64,000 bases of DNA. Source: Echinicola rosea (lineage in GTDB: Bacteria; Bacteroidota; Bacteroidia; Cytophagales; Cyclobacteriaceae). This document shows positions 9,670 to 21,000 of this stretch, in pieces. The notes beneath the pieces are model-generated. The model saw only the letters and a program-made list of their open reading frames with translations, did no database searches and was not told the origin of the DNA. The DNA is taken from NCBI RefSeq assembly GCF_005281475.1, contig NZ_CP040106.1:5880001-5944000 (forward strand), in the 5' to 3' direction. A program made the translations under genes and the position numbers. Each line of letters opens with the position of its first letter. The stretch's first letter is position 1.

Positions 9670-10674
9670 TCAGGATCTTACCTCCCTTCTCATAAACAGG
9701 TAATAGCCCAGGGCAAAACACAATAGCGTCGCAGCCACCAGACCACTTACTTGTGGCCATACGACCATTAGGCTGTCCTTGAGCGAAAGCGGTGAAGGTA
9801 CTGCCCCGGCCATTTGCTCCATGGACACCGGTCCAAGGCTTCTGACCGACGGCATCAGCAAAGTAGTGGTGGCATCGGAAAACAATTGGCTTGGTGCCAG
9901 CCTCAGCAAGGAAAGTACCATGCCATTCAGTTGGATAGCCTCGGATTGGGACAGTCCCCTTACGTCAGGCCCCAACGCTCCCACTGCCAATTCAATGACA
10001 ATACGATAAAACACCGTAAAGAAAAGCCAAATGCCAATTGCTGCCAATGCCGAGGTCGAGGGCTGCCGAAAAATGATCGAAAGCAAAATCGCCAATGCAA
10101 GCCAAAAGCCTACATAAAAGGTACACAACAGCGTAAAAGCCAAGATCCTTAGCACCTCCTCTGCTTCCACCATTATGCCGGTAAGCACCATTCCCCCACC
10201 GATCATCAGAAGTGAAAGGCATAAGAGCAACACCCCCACCAACAAGAGGGAACCGGTAAATTTTGACAATAGTAAATTGTCCCGATAAACCGGCTGCGCC
10301 ATCACCCTGGTCAAAGTGCCGTTTTGCTGTTCCGAATTTATGGCATCAAAACCCAATCCTATCCCCAGCAGTGGCCCCAGAAAGTTCAGGAACACATGGA
10401 AGGGAGGAAGGACACCTTCAGTTGTCGTCAGCAGCTTCAAGTATAAAAACAAATCGTCAATGTCCTTAGCCTTGGCGACTACCTCCCGAAGATTGGTTAT
10501 GGCCACAGCAGTAGTACCCCAAAAGGTCAGCACGATCAATCCCAGCAACACAATAAACCGCCAACTGCGCAGATGATCCGCTATTTCTTTTCTTACCATT
10601 GTCCAAAAAGGACTTCGCCACATCCCCTGTCCTTGGACAATCGGGGATTCCAATGATGTCGTCATGTTATTCAT
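9670..10674 (-). CDS. ABC-2 type transporter permease
   Basis: A 334-residue integral membrane protein with about six hydrophobic helices (around 40-60, 105-120, 150-175, 182-205, 213-232, 308-328). A cytoplasmic N-terminus contains WRSPFWTMVRKEIADHLRS and there is a family-typical GFDAINSEQQNGTLTRVM segment. This is the NosY/ABC-2 fold, used mostly for export. It overlaps the ATPase gene by four bases (ATGA), giving translational coupling. The cargo is not evident. It completes the NEW3-ATPase-permease unit that recurs in Bacteroidota. Confidence 0.88.
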   Translation of the reverse strand: MNNMTTSLESPIVQGQGMWRSPFWTMVRKEIADHLRSWRFIVLLGLIVLTFWGTTAVAITNLREVVAKAKDIDDLFLYLKLLTTTEGVLPPFHVFLNFLGPLLGIGLGFDAINSEQQNGTLTRVMAQPVYRDNLLLSKFTGSLLLVGVLLLCLSLLMIGGGMVLTGIMVEAEEVLRILAFTLLCTFYVGFWLALAILLSIIFRQPSTSALAAIGIWLFFTVFYRIVIELAVGALGPDVRGLSQSEAIQLNGMVLSLLRLAPSQLFSDATTTLLMPSVRSLGPVSMEQMAGAVPSPLSLKDSLMVVWPQVSGLVAATLLCFALGYYLFMRREVRS

Positions 10675-11639
10675 GATAGGTTATGATCACTGTTTTGGTG
10701 TTCAAAATACGTTTGGTAAATTTCCTCAAGGCCATATTCCCTTTTTTGGACTCCCGAGACAGCATAGTCCTTGCTCACCAAAAAACGGACAATATCAGGG
10801 GTAATATCAGCCGAACTGGCAATTTCCAGTGATGTACCGTTTACAGATACCTCTTGTACCTTTTCTAGTTCCAACAGGGCGGCTTCGTCCTCCCATGGTG
10901 ATTGCAGCGCTTTTGCCAAGGTAATGTTTACCGTATGGGCATGCCTGGCAAACAATCGACGGGAAAGAGAATGGATACTGCCCTCTCCCTGTAAGGTCCC
11001 TTTTACAAAAATCCCCACACGGTCGCATACCTGCTGCACTTGGTGCAGGTGATGGCTGCAAAGCAATACCGTAAGGCCTCGCTCCTTGCTCAAGGAGGAG
11101 ATCAAGGACAGAAATTCCTTTACCCCACTGGGATCGATCCCCAATGTGGGCTCGTCCAAGACCACCACCTGGGGATCTTTGACCAACACCTCTGCAAGCC
11201 CCAACCGTTGTTTCATGCCCCTTGAATAGGCGCGGGTCCTTTTGTGAACGGCATCTCCGGTAAGGCCTACGGTCTCCAGCATGGACAGGGCACGGTCTTT
11301 TACGATGCTTCGGGAAATGCCGTTCAGCTCACCGATGTACATCAGGTTTTCCAGGGCGGTCATATTGTCGTAAAACCCCACGCTGTCCGGCATGTACCCT
11401 ACATATTTCTTTACGGCTAATGGATTGGTGGTCGCGTCAACCCCACACACCTCCGCCGTACCGTTAGTAGGTTCCGTCAATCCCATCATCATCAAGATCG
11501 TGGTCGTTTTCCCTGCTCCGTTTGGCCCCAGCAGGCCAAAGATCTCTCCTTGATGGATTTTCAGGTCCAGCCCATCTACCGCTTTGAACGAACCGTAGTA
11601 TTTTGTCAAGTTGTTCAATTTAATAATTGGATCATCCAT
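10671..11639 (-). CDS. ABC transporter ATP-binding protein (ABC-2 partner)
   Basis: A 322-residue ATPase, started at ATG 11639 because the 28 upstream codons in frame lack family similarity and this start follows the NEW3 gene by eight bases. Walker A is GPNGAGKTTT (about 41-50), the signature is YSRGMKQRLGLAEVL, Walker B is VVVLDEPTLGIDP, and the switch His lies in LLCSHHLHQVQ. A ~90-residue C-terminal extension is typical of ABC-2-type ATPases. It would drive the permease encoded next. Confidence 0.92.
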   Translation of the reverse strand: MDDPIIKLNNLTKYYGSFKAVDGLDLKIHQGEIFGLLGPNGAGKTTTILMMMGLTEPTNGTAEVCGVDATTNPLAVKKYVGYMPDSVGFYDNMTALENLMYIGELNGISRSIVKDRALSMLETVGLTGDAVHKRTRAYSRGMKQRLGLAEVLVKDPQVVVLDEPTLGIDPSGVKEFLSLISSLSKERGLTVLLCSHHLHQVQQVCDRVGIFVKGTLQGEGSIHSLSRRLFARHAHTVNITLAKALQSPWEDEAALLELEKVQEVSVNGTSLEIASSADITPDIVRFLVSKDYAVSGVQKREYGLEEIYQTYFEHQNSDHNLS

Positions 11640-11647
11640 AAGCCTGC

Positions 11648-12502
11648 TTACCTCCTTCCAAATTTTCTGATCAAGTAATACACCAAACCGATGGCCACAA
11701 GGATCACCAAAATACCGACCCATCCTGAAAGCAAGGAAGTGGTGACGGTCATACGGTAAGACGCCTCGCTGTTGGTTTCAGCGGTCTTGGCGGTAAACTT
11801 GTTCACATAGTCTCCTGGCAAGGTTTTCTCTGGTACAGTGACAGTGGCCACCACATCAACAGATTTCCCGGGATCAAGTTGTTCGATGGTGGAAGGTGAA
11901 AAAGTGGCTTCCCACTTGGGCGGGGTGCGGGATGACAGGGAGACATCGCCAAGGGGTAGCGAACCTGTATTCTTAACCTGTAAATTCACCTGTTTGTTTT
12001 TTCCCTCGGTCACTTCTCCGCTTAACCTTCCAGAAGGAGTAGTAAGCATGATTTCATAGTCACCCTCCACCACGGCTTCCAGGTTAAGGGAAAGGGAATC
12101 CGACCCGACAGCATGTACAGGCACGTCATATTTACCCGGTGCTGCCCCATGGGCGGGGGTGACCTCAATGGCGATCGATTCAGATTTTTTGGGATCCACT
12201 TGGAGGGAAGTGACCTGCTTGCCACTTACTTTAAACCTTACCCGCCACCCATCAGGAGCCCGACCATCCAAAGTGTACTTTGCAGACGTGGAGGCTCCGT
12301 TTTTTAAGGTCGCTTGGTACCGAAAGGTCTCGCTCACCGGTGCTTCCAAATTGATCAGTCGGGCGGTAAGGGAGGAACCGCTCTCCGGGGCCTGTGCGGC
12401 AGTTTCCACTACCGACAGGCAAAACAAAACAGCCAATAAAACAAAGAAAAGGTGATTCGCGCCCATCATGGGCTTTCCATTGTTAAAACTATCTACTGAC
12501 AT
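11648..12502 (-). CDS. NEW3-domain membrane-anchored protein
   Basis: A 284-residue envelope protein with a signal segment (about 14-37), two immunoglobulin-like NEW3-type domains (about 45-140, and 145-250 with NLQVKNTGSLPLGDVSLS and LDPGKSVDVVATVTVP), and a C-terminal transmembrane helix followed by a short basic tail (YYLIRKFGRR). NEW3 proteins upstream of an ABC ATPase and ABC-2 permease form a recurrent trio, with the NEW3 part presumably acting outside the membrane. The start is uncertain: ATG 12502 is used here, but ATG 12469, preceded by GGAAAG, would give a better-placed signal peptide. Confidence 0.8.
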   Translation of the reverse strand: MSVDSFNNGKPMMGANHLFFVLLAVLFCLSVVETAAQAPESGSSLTARLINLEAPVSETFRYQATLKNGASTSAKYTLDGRAPDGWRVRFKVSGKQVTSLQVDPKKSESIAIEVTPAHGAAPGKYDVPVHAVGSDSLSLNLEAVVEGDYEIMLTTPSGRLSGEVTEGKNKQVNLQVKNTGSLPLGDVSLSSRTPPKWEATFSPSTIEQLDPGKSVDVVATVTVPEKTLPGDYVNKFTAKTAETNSEASYRMTVTTSLLSGWVGILVILVAIGLVYYLIRKFGRR

Positions 12503-12784
12503 AATTTAAATAAGTGAATGTTATTAATTGATTAATAATGACGCCTATCCAAATAATCCCTAGACAACCCTAAGAATAGCAACCCCAATTTTATTATAAG
12601 GAAAAAATTTATGCAAAAAATTAACGTTTTTTAACACACCTGAATAGTATAATACTTGGCTTAAAGGCAACGCCGCCAACAAACGTCCCGCCCAAGTCAA
12701 ATAAGGGACATTCCCCGCGGCCGGGAAAGGGCAGCATCCACCCATCGGCGTAAATACTGCCCCAACATTCTGCGCCCCCGTGCT

Positions 12785-13834
12785 TTAGCGGGATTTGTCA
12801 TCTTTACCAAACCATTTTTTCAGAAATTCGATCAACTCCTCAAAGTGTCTTTCAAGAAAATCCAACACCTCTTCAATGGCCTCGTCAAGTGCATTTTCTA
12901 CTGGATCAAACGCCTCCCCATTGAAATACCGCGGCTTGGATCCGGGGCCGTCTGGAGAGCCATGATGTTCGTCAATGGACTTGCGCCATCGTTCGGCATG
13001 CGTGCGCCATTCATGTTGGTTGACCAATTCCGGAGCCTCGAACCAGACATTCCAGGACAGGATATTGCCCGGAGCCAGCATATTGCCCGATGCGATATTG
13101 AACGCCTTCATGACCAGCTCATTAAACTCGTCCACCTTCGGGTCATTGGTTTTGGTGATTTCACCAATTTCAACATCCAGATGACCAACAGCCCATGCCA
13201 TTTCGTTATGGCGGCTAAATTCCGGACTTTTAAATGCCGTGGACTCCCCTGCCCTCAAGGGAAAAATCGGTTGGTCGGGCTTCTTTGGGCAATGCGTCGT
13301 CACCTTAATGGCATTGGCCTTGTCCAAAGGGAACGGATGATGGCTTTTTTCCAATATCGCCCACATCAATTGACCGAAAACCCCTTGCTTTGGACTAAAC
13401 CATATCTTCCCTTCCACGGTCATGTCACCGGCCAACAACGGTCCCTCTGATGGGACATCGGGCGTTTCGTCCACCCATCCCCGCTGGCCTGTGACGGTCA
13501 CCTCCACGTTAAGGCATACTTTATCAAAAATCCATACCCCTTGCTGAGGACAAATGATGGAATATACCCTGCCCGTATCCGTATAGCCCAATCTTGAAAT
13601 ATATGGGGCAAACATCTGGAAACACCGGGTGGACTCCTCCCCTCCCGGAACAGTTTTCCAACTAAATTCCGGCCATTTCACAGGCATCTGCCTTTGGAGC
13701 AGGTTGATATTGGCCAAATTATCCAACATGGGCAAAGCACTCAAATCAGGATCGGGGTAGGCGCATTTCGGGTGTTTTTTAAGAAAGCCTCCTTTCCAGC
13801 CCGGCACGGGCTTGGCGTTTTTTAAAGTGTACAT
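12785..13834 (-). CDS. Uncharacterised 349-residue protein
   Basis: I do not recognise a family. The protein has no signal peptide. It contains several Cys (PKCAYPD, STRCFQMF, SIICPQQG, DKVCLNVEV, THCPKK), many Trp and Pro, and a likely beta-rich middle (QRGWVDETPDVPSEGPL, GKIWFSPKQGVFGQ). The C-terminal ~50 residues are strongly helical, acidic then basic (DEAIEEVLDFLERHFEEL, then FLKKWFGKD), resembling an amphipathic helix or coiled coil. It is the last gene of a same-strand series holding a PorP/SprF protein, a repeat adhesin, a tail-collar protein and an aerolysin-like protein, and lies 142 bases after PorP. Its lack of a signal is shared with four of those genes, which hints at a common role. 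Confidence 0.6.
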   Translation of the reverse strand: MYTLKNAKPVPGWKGGFLKKHPKCAYPDPDLSALPMLDNLANINLLQRQMPVKWPEFSWKTVPGGEESTRCFQMFAPYISRLGYTDTGRVYSIICPQQGVWIFDKVCLNVEVTVTGQRGWVDETPDVPSEGPLLAGDMTVEGKIWFSPKQGVFGQLMWAILEKSHHPFPLDKANAIKVTTHCPKKPDQPIFPLRAGESTAFKSPEFSRHNEMAWAVGHLDVEIGEITKTNDPKVDEFNELVMKAFNIASGNMLAPGNILSWNVWFEAPELVNQHEWRTHAERWRKSIDEHHGSPDGPGSKPRYFNGEAFDPVENALDEAIEEVLDFLERHFEELIEFLKKWFGKDDKSR

Positions 13835-13976
13835 GATTCTTTTGTTTTATGGTCAACATAACATTTGGCATTTTCGCCATGATCAATAAAAAAACCTACT
13901 CATGAAAACCGGTAAAAGCACCCATGCAAAAACAGATAAGGTCATTCCCGCTGCGGTGTGTCCCGGATCCTTTTGG

Positions 13977-14933
13977 TTACCATATCAGCACCTCATCGGG
14001 CTGCCTTCGTTCATTTTTCCTAAATAGGTTAAAGACCACCATAAACTCTTGGGTAGTGCCCGACAACAGGAAACTCCTATTTGTGGGAAATTCATACACA
14101 TAACCTATTTTAAATTTGTCAAAGACCAGTCCTGCTTGGAGATTATTGGCATAATCGATCCGGTGTCCCCCGCCTATCCATAACCTGTCCATAAATAAGG
14201 CCTTAACATTGAATTCGATATTATCGGGCAAATCCTGCTGCGCCCTATAAAAGAAATTGGTGCTAATCGCCAAATTACTGCTCAGCGCTTCCCGGTATCC
14301 AGCCTGTACGATATAGTTGACAGGCCGACCTTCCATGAAATCATCACCACTGGAAATCCTTCCCCCATTTACTTGATGCATGGCATAGGAAAGGTAGTAG
14401 TTGGAATGCGTCAAGGCCAGCCCCAGGTTAAAATCAACAACCTGCATGTCAGAAAAGCCTCCTATATAGTGACTGAGCACATCATCGGCCTGCTGCTCCA
14501 CCGTCATGGCCGTACCGTCCAACCTCACATTGGTATAACTTACCCCTGCTCCAAGTCTCAAATTATGCTTGGCCGTCAATCTCACCCGACTGGCATAGGA
14601 CACCACCAGTCCCGTTTCCTTAAACGCCCCGTATTGATCAAACAACAAGTTCAGTCCCACTGCATTTTTTCCCATTAGCGCGGGATCATCGCTTCCCTTC
14701 ATCTCGGCAAAGTCCAACTCCCCACTGAAGAACATGGTCTTGGGTGCCCCTTCATATCCACTCCATTGATTCCTTACAAACCCACGGAGGGTACTCCCCT
14801 CATAGCCTGTTAGGCCGGGATTATAATAACTCTGGAAAAAGCTGAACTGGCTGATGTACTTTCTGGACTGCCCCTGTACAGTCAACGCCCCAAACAACAT
14901 TAAAAGCAAGATTAGAATAACTGTTTTGTTCAT
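13977..14933 (-). CDS. PorP/SprF family type IX secretion membrane protein
   Basis: A 318-residue protein started at ATG 14933, giving a clean signal peptide (ends near TVQGQS); the longer open frame overlaps the upstream adhesin. Family features are QFSFFQSYYNPGLTGYEGS near the N-terminus, NQWSGYEGAPKT, and a beta-barrel-like remainder with alternating hydrophobics. PorP/SprF proteins are outer-membrane partners that anchor or help export T9SS substrates with type B C-termini. The gene starts 68 bases after such a substrate, a classical pairing, so it most likely serves that adhesin specifically. Confidence 0.9.
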   Translation of the reverse strand: MNKTVILILLLMLFGALTVQGQSRKYISQFSFFQSYYNPGLTGYEGSTLRGFVRNQWSGYEGAPKTMFFSGELDFAEMKGSDDPALMGKNAVGLNLLFDQYGAFKETGLVVSYASRVRLTAKHNLRLGAGVSYTNVRLDGTAMTVEQQADDVLSHYIGGFSDMQVVDFNLGLALTHSNYYLSYAMHQVNGGRISSGDDFMEGRPVNYIVQAGYREALSSNLAISTNFFYRAQQDLPDNIEFNVKALFMDRLWIGGGHRIDYANNLQAGLVFDKFKIGYVYEFPTNRSFLLSGTTQEFMVVFNLFRKNERRQPDEVLIW

Positions 14934-15001
14934 GTTGGCAACCTGATTATTGATTGGCACACTGCGTTGTCCTGGCTGGTCGATATATTTGCTGTTTTCT
15001 T

Positions 15002-18000
15002 TCATCTCCTCAATAAATTTAATGTACCCCTTCTCACTTCTCCGGTTTCTCCTACTTCTATCACCCAGAAATAGGTTCCTCCGGCCATTTCCTTCCCATT
15101 GAACGAACCGTCCCAATGCTCTTCAGGGTTTTCGGAATAGAACAGCCTGTTACCGCTGCGCTCAAAGACCATGATCCTCACTCCGGCGTAGAATTTCAAT
15201 TCCTCCACTCCCCAGGTATCGTTGGCACCATCTTGGTTTGGAGTGAAGGTATTATAGATCACGACCTCATCCAATGGCTCCCTTAGACGGTTGATGACAA
15301 ACGGCTTTTTCAATTGGTTGCCATCTGCGTCGGTCACTTCCAAAAGCACCTCAAATGCCCTTCTGCCCGGCAATGCTTCCGTGCTGCTCCAGTAGAGTGT
15401 GTTCCCGGACAAATTGAAATAGGCATTGTCCACGGCATCTCCCGCCATGGCCAGTGAATGCTGGTCATCCACGGGGTCGATTACCGTAAGCACACCAACC
15501 GCAATTTGTTGTCGGCCTACTTCAGCAGTAAAACTATCATTGTCCAAGGTGATATCTTCAGGAGCAGGCTTGGGCAGGACGACCACCTCCTGGAAAGGCC
15601 CGGCCGCACTATTGGTAACCCCTGGCGGGAGCGTGACAGCTCCCGCCACCGTATAGCTTCCCCTCTTCCTAGAGGCAATGGAAGTCCTGTCCCATACGAC
15701 CGGTAAATTGATCATTTCATCATGACGTGTTCTTACCAGCACTTCCTCGGGAAGTGGGATTTGGCCTGGCACAATCCCCCAGTCAGTCTCCACCACAGGT
15801 TGTTCATAAAATTCCACTATCTCAATGGACGCAATGGTCAAGGTAGCCCCCTCAAACTGCAACAGGTAATTTTCACCCGCAGCCAGGTTCCCCCTGCCAA
15901 TGGCATAGCTTCCCACGGATTCTCCAGCACTTCGATCCAATTTTCCTGTAAATACTTCATATCCGTCGCCATGGGCAAAGCCCGTCGCCTGATAGGTAAA
16001 GACAGGATCCTCGACGCCATAAATCCTGACATGATCATTCGCCGTAACCTTCAATACCGCCGGGCTGATCTCAAAACTGCCGTCAACGTAGCTGATGGTA
16101 TAGTTTCCTGAAATCTGGCCTGAGGCCGTGATCACATAATCCCCAACATCTTCACCAGCCGTTCTCGAAATGGAAAGTGTTCCGCCAAGATCCCCTTCAT
16201 CATCGCCATTGGCAAAGCCCGCATACGAAACCGTCAAGGCTGGATCGGCAGTGCCGTAAACCTTGGTCTTGTCCTCTGCTGTCACCGTCAGGGCCGCCGG
16301 GCTGATCTCAAAGTTGCCATCAACGTAGCTGATCGTATAGTTTCCTGAAGTCTGGCCTGAGCCCGTGATCACATAATCCCCAACATCTTCACCTGCTGCG
16401 CGCGAAACCGTCAAGCTGCCGCCAAGGTCCCCTTCATCATCACCATTGGCAAAGCCCGCATACGAAACCGTTAAGGCTGGATCGGCAGCGCCATAAACTT
16501 TGGTCTTGTCCTCCGCCGTCACCGTCAGAACTGCCGGGCTGATCTCAAAGTTGCCGTCAACGTAGCTGATCGTATAGTTTCCTGAAGTCTGGCCTGAGGC
16601 CGTGATCACATAATCTCCAACATCCTCGCCTGCTGCACGGGATATCGTTAAACTGCCGCCAAGGTCCCCTTCATCATCACCATTGGCAAAGCCCGCATAG
16701 GAAACCGTCAAGACTGGATCGGCAGTGCCGTAAACTTTGGTCTTGTCCTCAGCCGTCACCGTCAGGGCCGCCGGACTGATCTCAAAGTTGCCGTCAACGT
16801 AGCTGATCGTATAATTCGGGGAGGTGTAGCCAGAAGCCGTAACCGCATAATCTCCAACATCCTCGCCTGCTGCACGGGATATCGTCAAACTGCCGCCGAG
16901 ATCACCTTCATCATCGCCATTGGCAAAGCCCGCATACGAAACCGTCAAGATTGGATCGGCAGCCCCGTAAACTTTGGTCCTGTCCTCAGCCGTCACCGTC
17001 AGGGCCGCCGGGCTGATCTCAAGGTTGCCGTCAACGTAGCTGATCGTATAATTCGGGGAGGTGTAGCCAGAAGCCGTAACCGCATAAGTGCCCACATTCT
17101 CACCTGCTGCACGGGAAATCGTCAAGCTGCCGCCAAGATCACCTTCATCATCACCATTGGCAAAGCCCGCATAGGAAACCGTCAAGGCTGGATCGGCAGT
17201 GCCGTAAACCTTGGTCTTGTCCTCTGCTGTCACCGTCAGGGCCGCCGGGCGGATCTCAAAGTTACCATCAACGTAGCTGATCGTATAATTCGGGGAGGTG
17301 TAGCCAGAAGCCGTGATCGCATAATCTCCAACATCTTCGCCTGCTGCACGGGATATCGTTAAACTGCCGCCAAGGTCCCCTTCATCATCACCATTGGCAA
17401 AGCCCGCATAGGAAACCGTTAAGGCTGGATCGGCTGCACCGTAAACTTTGGTCCTGTCCTCAGCCGTCACCGTCAGGGCCGCCGGGCTGATCTCAAAGTT
17501 GCCGTCAACGTAGCTGATCGTATAGTTTCCTGAAGTCTGGCCTAAGGCCGTAATCACATAATCTCCAACATCCTCGCCAGCCGTTCTCGAAATGGAAAGT
17601 GTTCCCCCAAGGTCCCCTTCATCATCGCCATTGGCAAAACCTGCATAGGAAACCGTCAAGGCTGGATCGGCAGTGCCGTAAACCTTGGTCTTGTCCTCCG
17701 CCGTCACCGTCAGGGCGGCCAGACTGATCTCAAGGTTGCCGTCAACGTAGCTGATCGTATAGTTTCCTGAAGTCTGGCCTGAGGCTGTGATCACATAATC
17801 TCCAACATCCTCGCCTACTGCTCGCGAAACCGTCAAGCTGCCGCCAAGATCACCTTCATCATCGCCATTGGCAAAACCGGCATAGGAAACCGTCAAGGCT
17901 GGATCGGCAGCGCCGTAAACCTTGGTCTTGTCCTCCGCCGTCACCGTCAGGGCCGCAGCAGTTACGGTTAAGGTTTGGTCAACCGAAGCAGCTGCATTGG

Positions 18001-21000
18001 TGGTTTGGTTGCCATTTTGGGAAGCGGTAATTTGTGTTGTACCCGCATTTAGGATCGTAGCCTGATTTCCACTAATGCTGACAACCGAAGGATCATCCGC
18101 CACATAGGTCACTTGCAATCCCTGATCTGTCTGTGCATCTCCCAAGGTAAACGTTGCATCGCCATATACTTTGGCCGCAATCGGTCCGAAATCAATGGTC
18201 TGATCCGCTTTCACAGGCCCTTCCAAGGTACTTTCAACTGTCGCACCAGCATCTTGTCCATCGCTAGGAGTCACCTCCACACTGAGAAACTTTCCCCGGT
18301 CTCCAGTTTTCAAGGTATATTGTTTATTGTTTGCCGTCGGAATGGCGGATTTGCCGGTTCCGGTATTGTCGTCAGATTGGTACCATTGATAAACGGTACC
18401 GCTTTCTGCATCTCCATCAGCATCATTAAAGGTATAGTCTGCCGACAAGGATTCTCCCACCGTCAATACGCCACTAATGGAAAGCCCACTGACCGTAGGT
18501 GCTGCATTGGTATCTTTGGTGCTGGTATCGCCCACGGAGGCTCCTTGGTTTCCGAACGAATCTGTCAGGGTCATTGACAAGGTAATGACCCCATCGTCAA
18601 GGGTAGAGATATCTATCCCAATCACCTGAGCACCTGGGGCAGAAACGGTGCCTGTACCGTTGATGGGAGTTCCTCCACCTGAACTTGAGAGTTCATATTC
18701 ATACGTCGCACCCACTTCTGCCCCTGAAAAGGTAAAGCTGACCGCTGATTGGTTTGCCGCATTGATATTGCTTTGGTCTATTGTCGCACTATAGCCCGAT
18801 GGAGCTGAAGTGTCCTTTGCCTTTGTGTCCGTAACGGCTGAGCCCGTATTTCCAAAACTGTCTGTCAGGGTAACGGACAGGGTAACGGTGCCGTCTCCCA
18901 AACTGCCAAGGTCGATCCCCGTGATTTGGGCAGTGGCCGTGGAAACGGTTCCTGATCCGGTTACATTTGTCCCTCCTCCTGCACTGGAGAAGGTATAATC
19001 ATAGTCCGCGCCCACCTCAGCGCCGGCAAAGGTAAAGCTGACAGCTGATTCATTTGCCGCATTGATATTGCTTTGGTCTATTGTCGCACTATAGCCCGAT
19101 GGAGCTGAAGTGTCCTTTGCCTTTGTGTCCGTAACGGCTGAGCCCGTATTTCCAAAACTGTCTGTCAGGGTAACGGACAGGGTAACGGTGCCGTCTCCCA
19201 AACTGCCAAGGTCGATCCCCGTGATTTGGGCAGTGGCCGTGGAAACGGTTCCTGATCCGGTTACATTTGTCCCTCCCCCTGCACTGGAGAAGGTATAATC
19301 ATAGTCCGCGCCCAACTCTGCACCGGCAAAGGTGAAGCTGACAGCTGATTCATTTGCCCCGTTTATATTGCTTTGGTCTATTGTCGCACTATAGCCCGAT
19401 GGAGCTGAAGTGTCCTTTGCCTTTGTGTCCGTAACGGCTGAGCCTGTATTTCCAAAACTGTCTGTCAGGGTCACGGACAGGGTAACGGTGCCGTCTCCCA
19501 AACTGCTAAGGTCGATCCCCGTGATTTGGTCAGTGGCCGTGGAAACGGTTCCTGATCCGGTTACATTTGTCCCTCCTCCTGCACTGGAGAAGGTATAATC
19601 ATAGTCCGCGCCCACCTCTGCACCGGCAAAGGTAAAGCTGACTGCTGATTCGTTTGCCCCATTGATATTGTTTTGGTCGATTGTCGCACTATAGCCCGAT
19701 GGAGCTGAAGTGTCCTTCGCCTTTGTGTCCGTAACGGCTGATCCCGTATTTCCAAAACTGTCTGTCAGGGTAACGGACAGGGTAAGGGTGCCGTCTCCCA
19801 AACTGCCAAGGTCGATCCCCGTGATTTGGGCAGTGGCCGTGGAAACGGTTCCTGATCCGGTTACATTTGTCCCTCCTCCTGCACTGGAGAAGGTATAATC
19901 ATAGTCCGCGCCCACCTCTGCACCGGCAAAGGTAAAGCTGACAGCTGATTCGTTTGCCCCATTGATATTGCTTTGGTCTATTGTCGCACTATAGCCTGTC
20001 GGTGCGGCCAAATCGGCATCCTTGATCGTTAGGGTTACCTGCTGGCTACCACTCTCCACCGCATTGGTAGGGCTCTCCATATCGATAATGATCGTTTCAT
20101 CGCCTTCCTCGACACCGTCAAAAAGCGATGTAACACGCACACTGTCCACCACCTCTCCTGGAGACAGGGTAATCGTACTTCCCGTGATACTATAATCGGT
20201 TCCTCCACCTATGGCCGTACCCGAAAAGGACAAGGGAATGGTCACCGATACTCCGGACACATTGTCTATTTTCCCTCTTACATAGGCCTGCCCTCCGGCT
20301 TCATTGGTAATGGGATTCCAAAAATCCACTATTTCCAAGGTCGCATTGGGTGGTGTATCATCATTCGCTATGGTATATGTCACTTGCTGAACTCCATCTT
20401 CAATGCCTCCCGTAACCGAACTTATGTCAATGATGACCGTTTCGTTATTTTCGTATATGTTGTCATTGATATTTTGCAAAGTGACCGATCCGGTGGTACT
20501 TCCCGCAGGAACATTGATCGTTGTGCCACTTAGGGTGTAATCCACCGCATTGGTAGCTGTGCCGCCAAAGGACAGGTTTACGGTTGTGTTCATACCGTAA
20601 CTGTTGGAAAGCGTTGCGGTTAGGGTGGTCGCTGTAGTTATACTTTCGGTTTTGGAAGTGGAATTTATGCTGAGTGTCACCGTGGGTACCGGGGATACAT
20701 TCAAAGTAGCGGTATAATTTCCCGTGCTATTGTCTGTGCCATCATTTACTTCAAATTGAAAGGAGGTGTTGGTGCTTCCGCTTTGGATATAATGCAAATG
20801 GCCCGCATCCAAGTTTGCCTTGCTGATCTGCTGGTTGGCACTTACTTCCTCGCCACCGTCATAAACATCATCATTGTCCGCATCCAAAAATAAGGTCCCA
20901 GCGCTGGGAATCGACTCGATCAGCACATGGTCCAAGGGATCTCCATCACCGTCCGAATAACCAAAATCCGAAGTGGAAAAAGTATAGACCAAATCTTCGA

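Noticed and set aside
18810..19898. Four near-identical 62-codon plus-strand frames at 300-bp steps
   Set aside because: They are the antisense shadow of the 300-bp coding repeat in the adhesin, not a gene family.
16061..20005. Regularly spaced repeats that could suggest a CRISPR array
   Set aside because: Units are 237 and 300 bp, in frame, and encode MBG and Ig-like domains; there are no short repeats with unique spacers and no cas genes.
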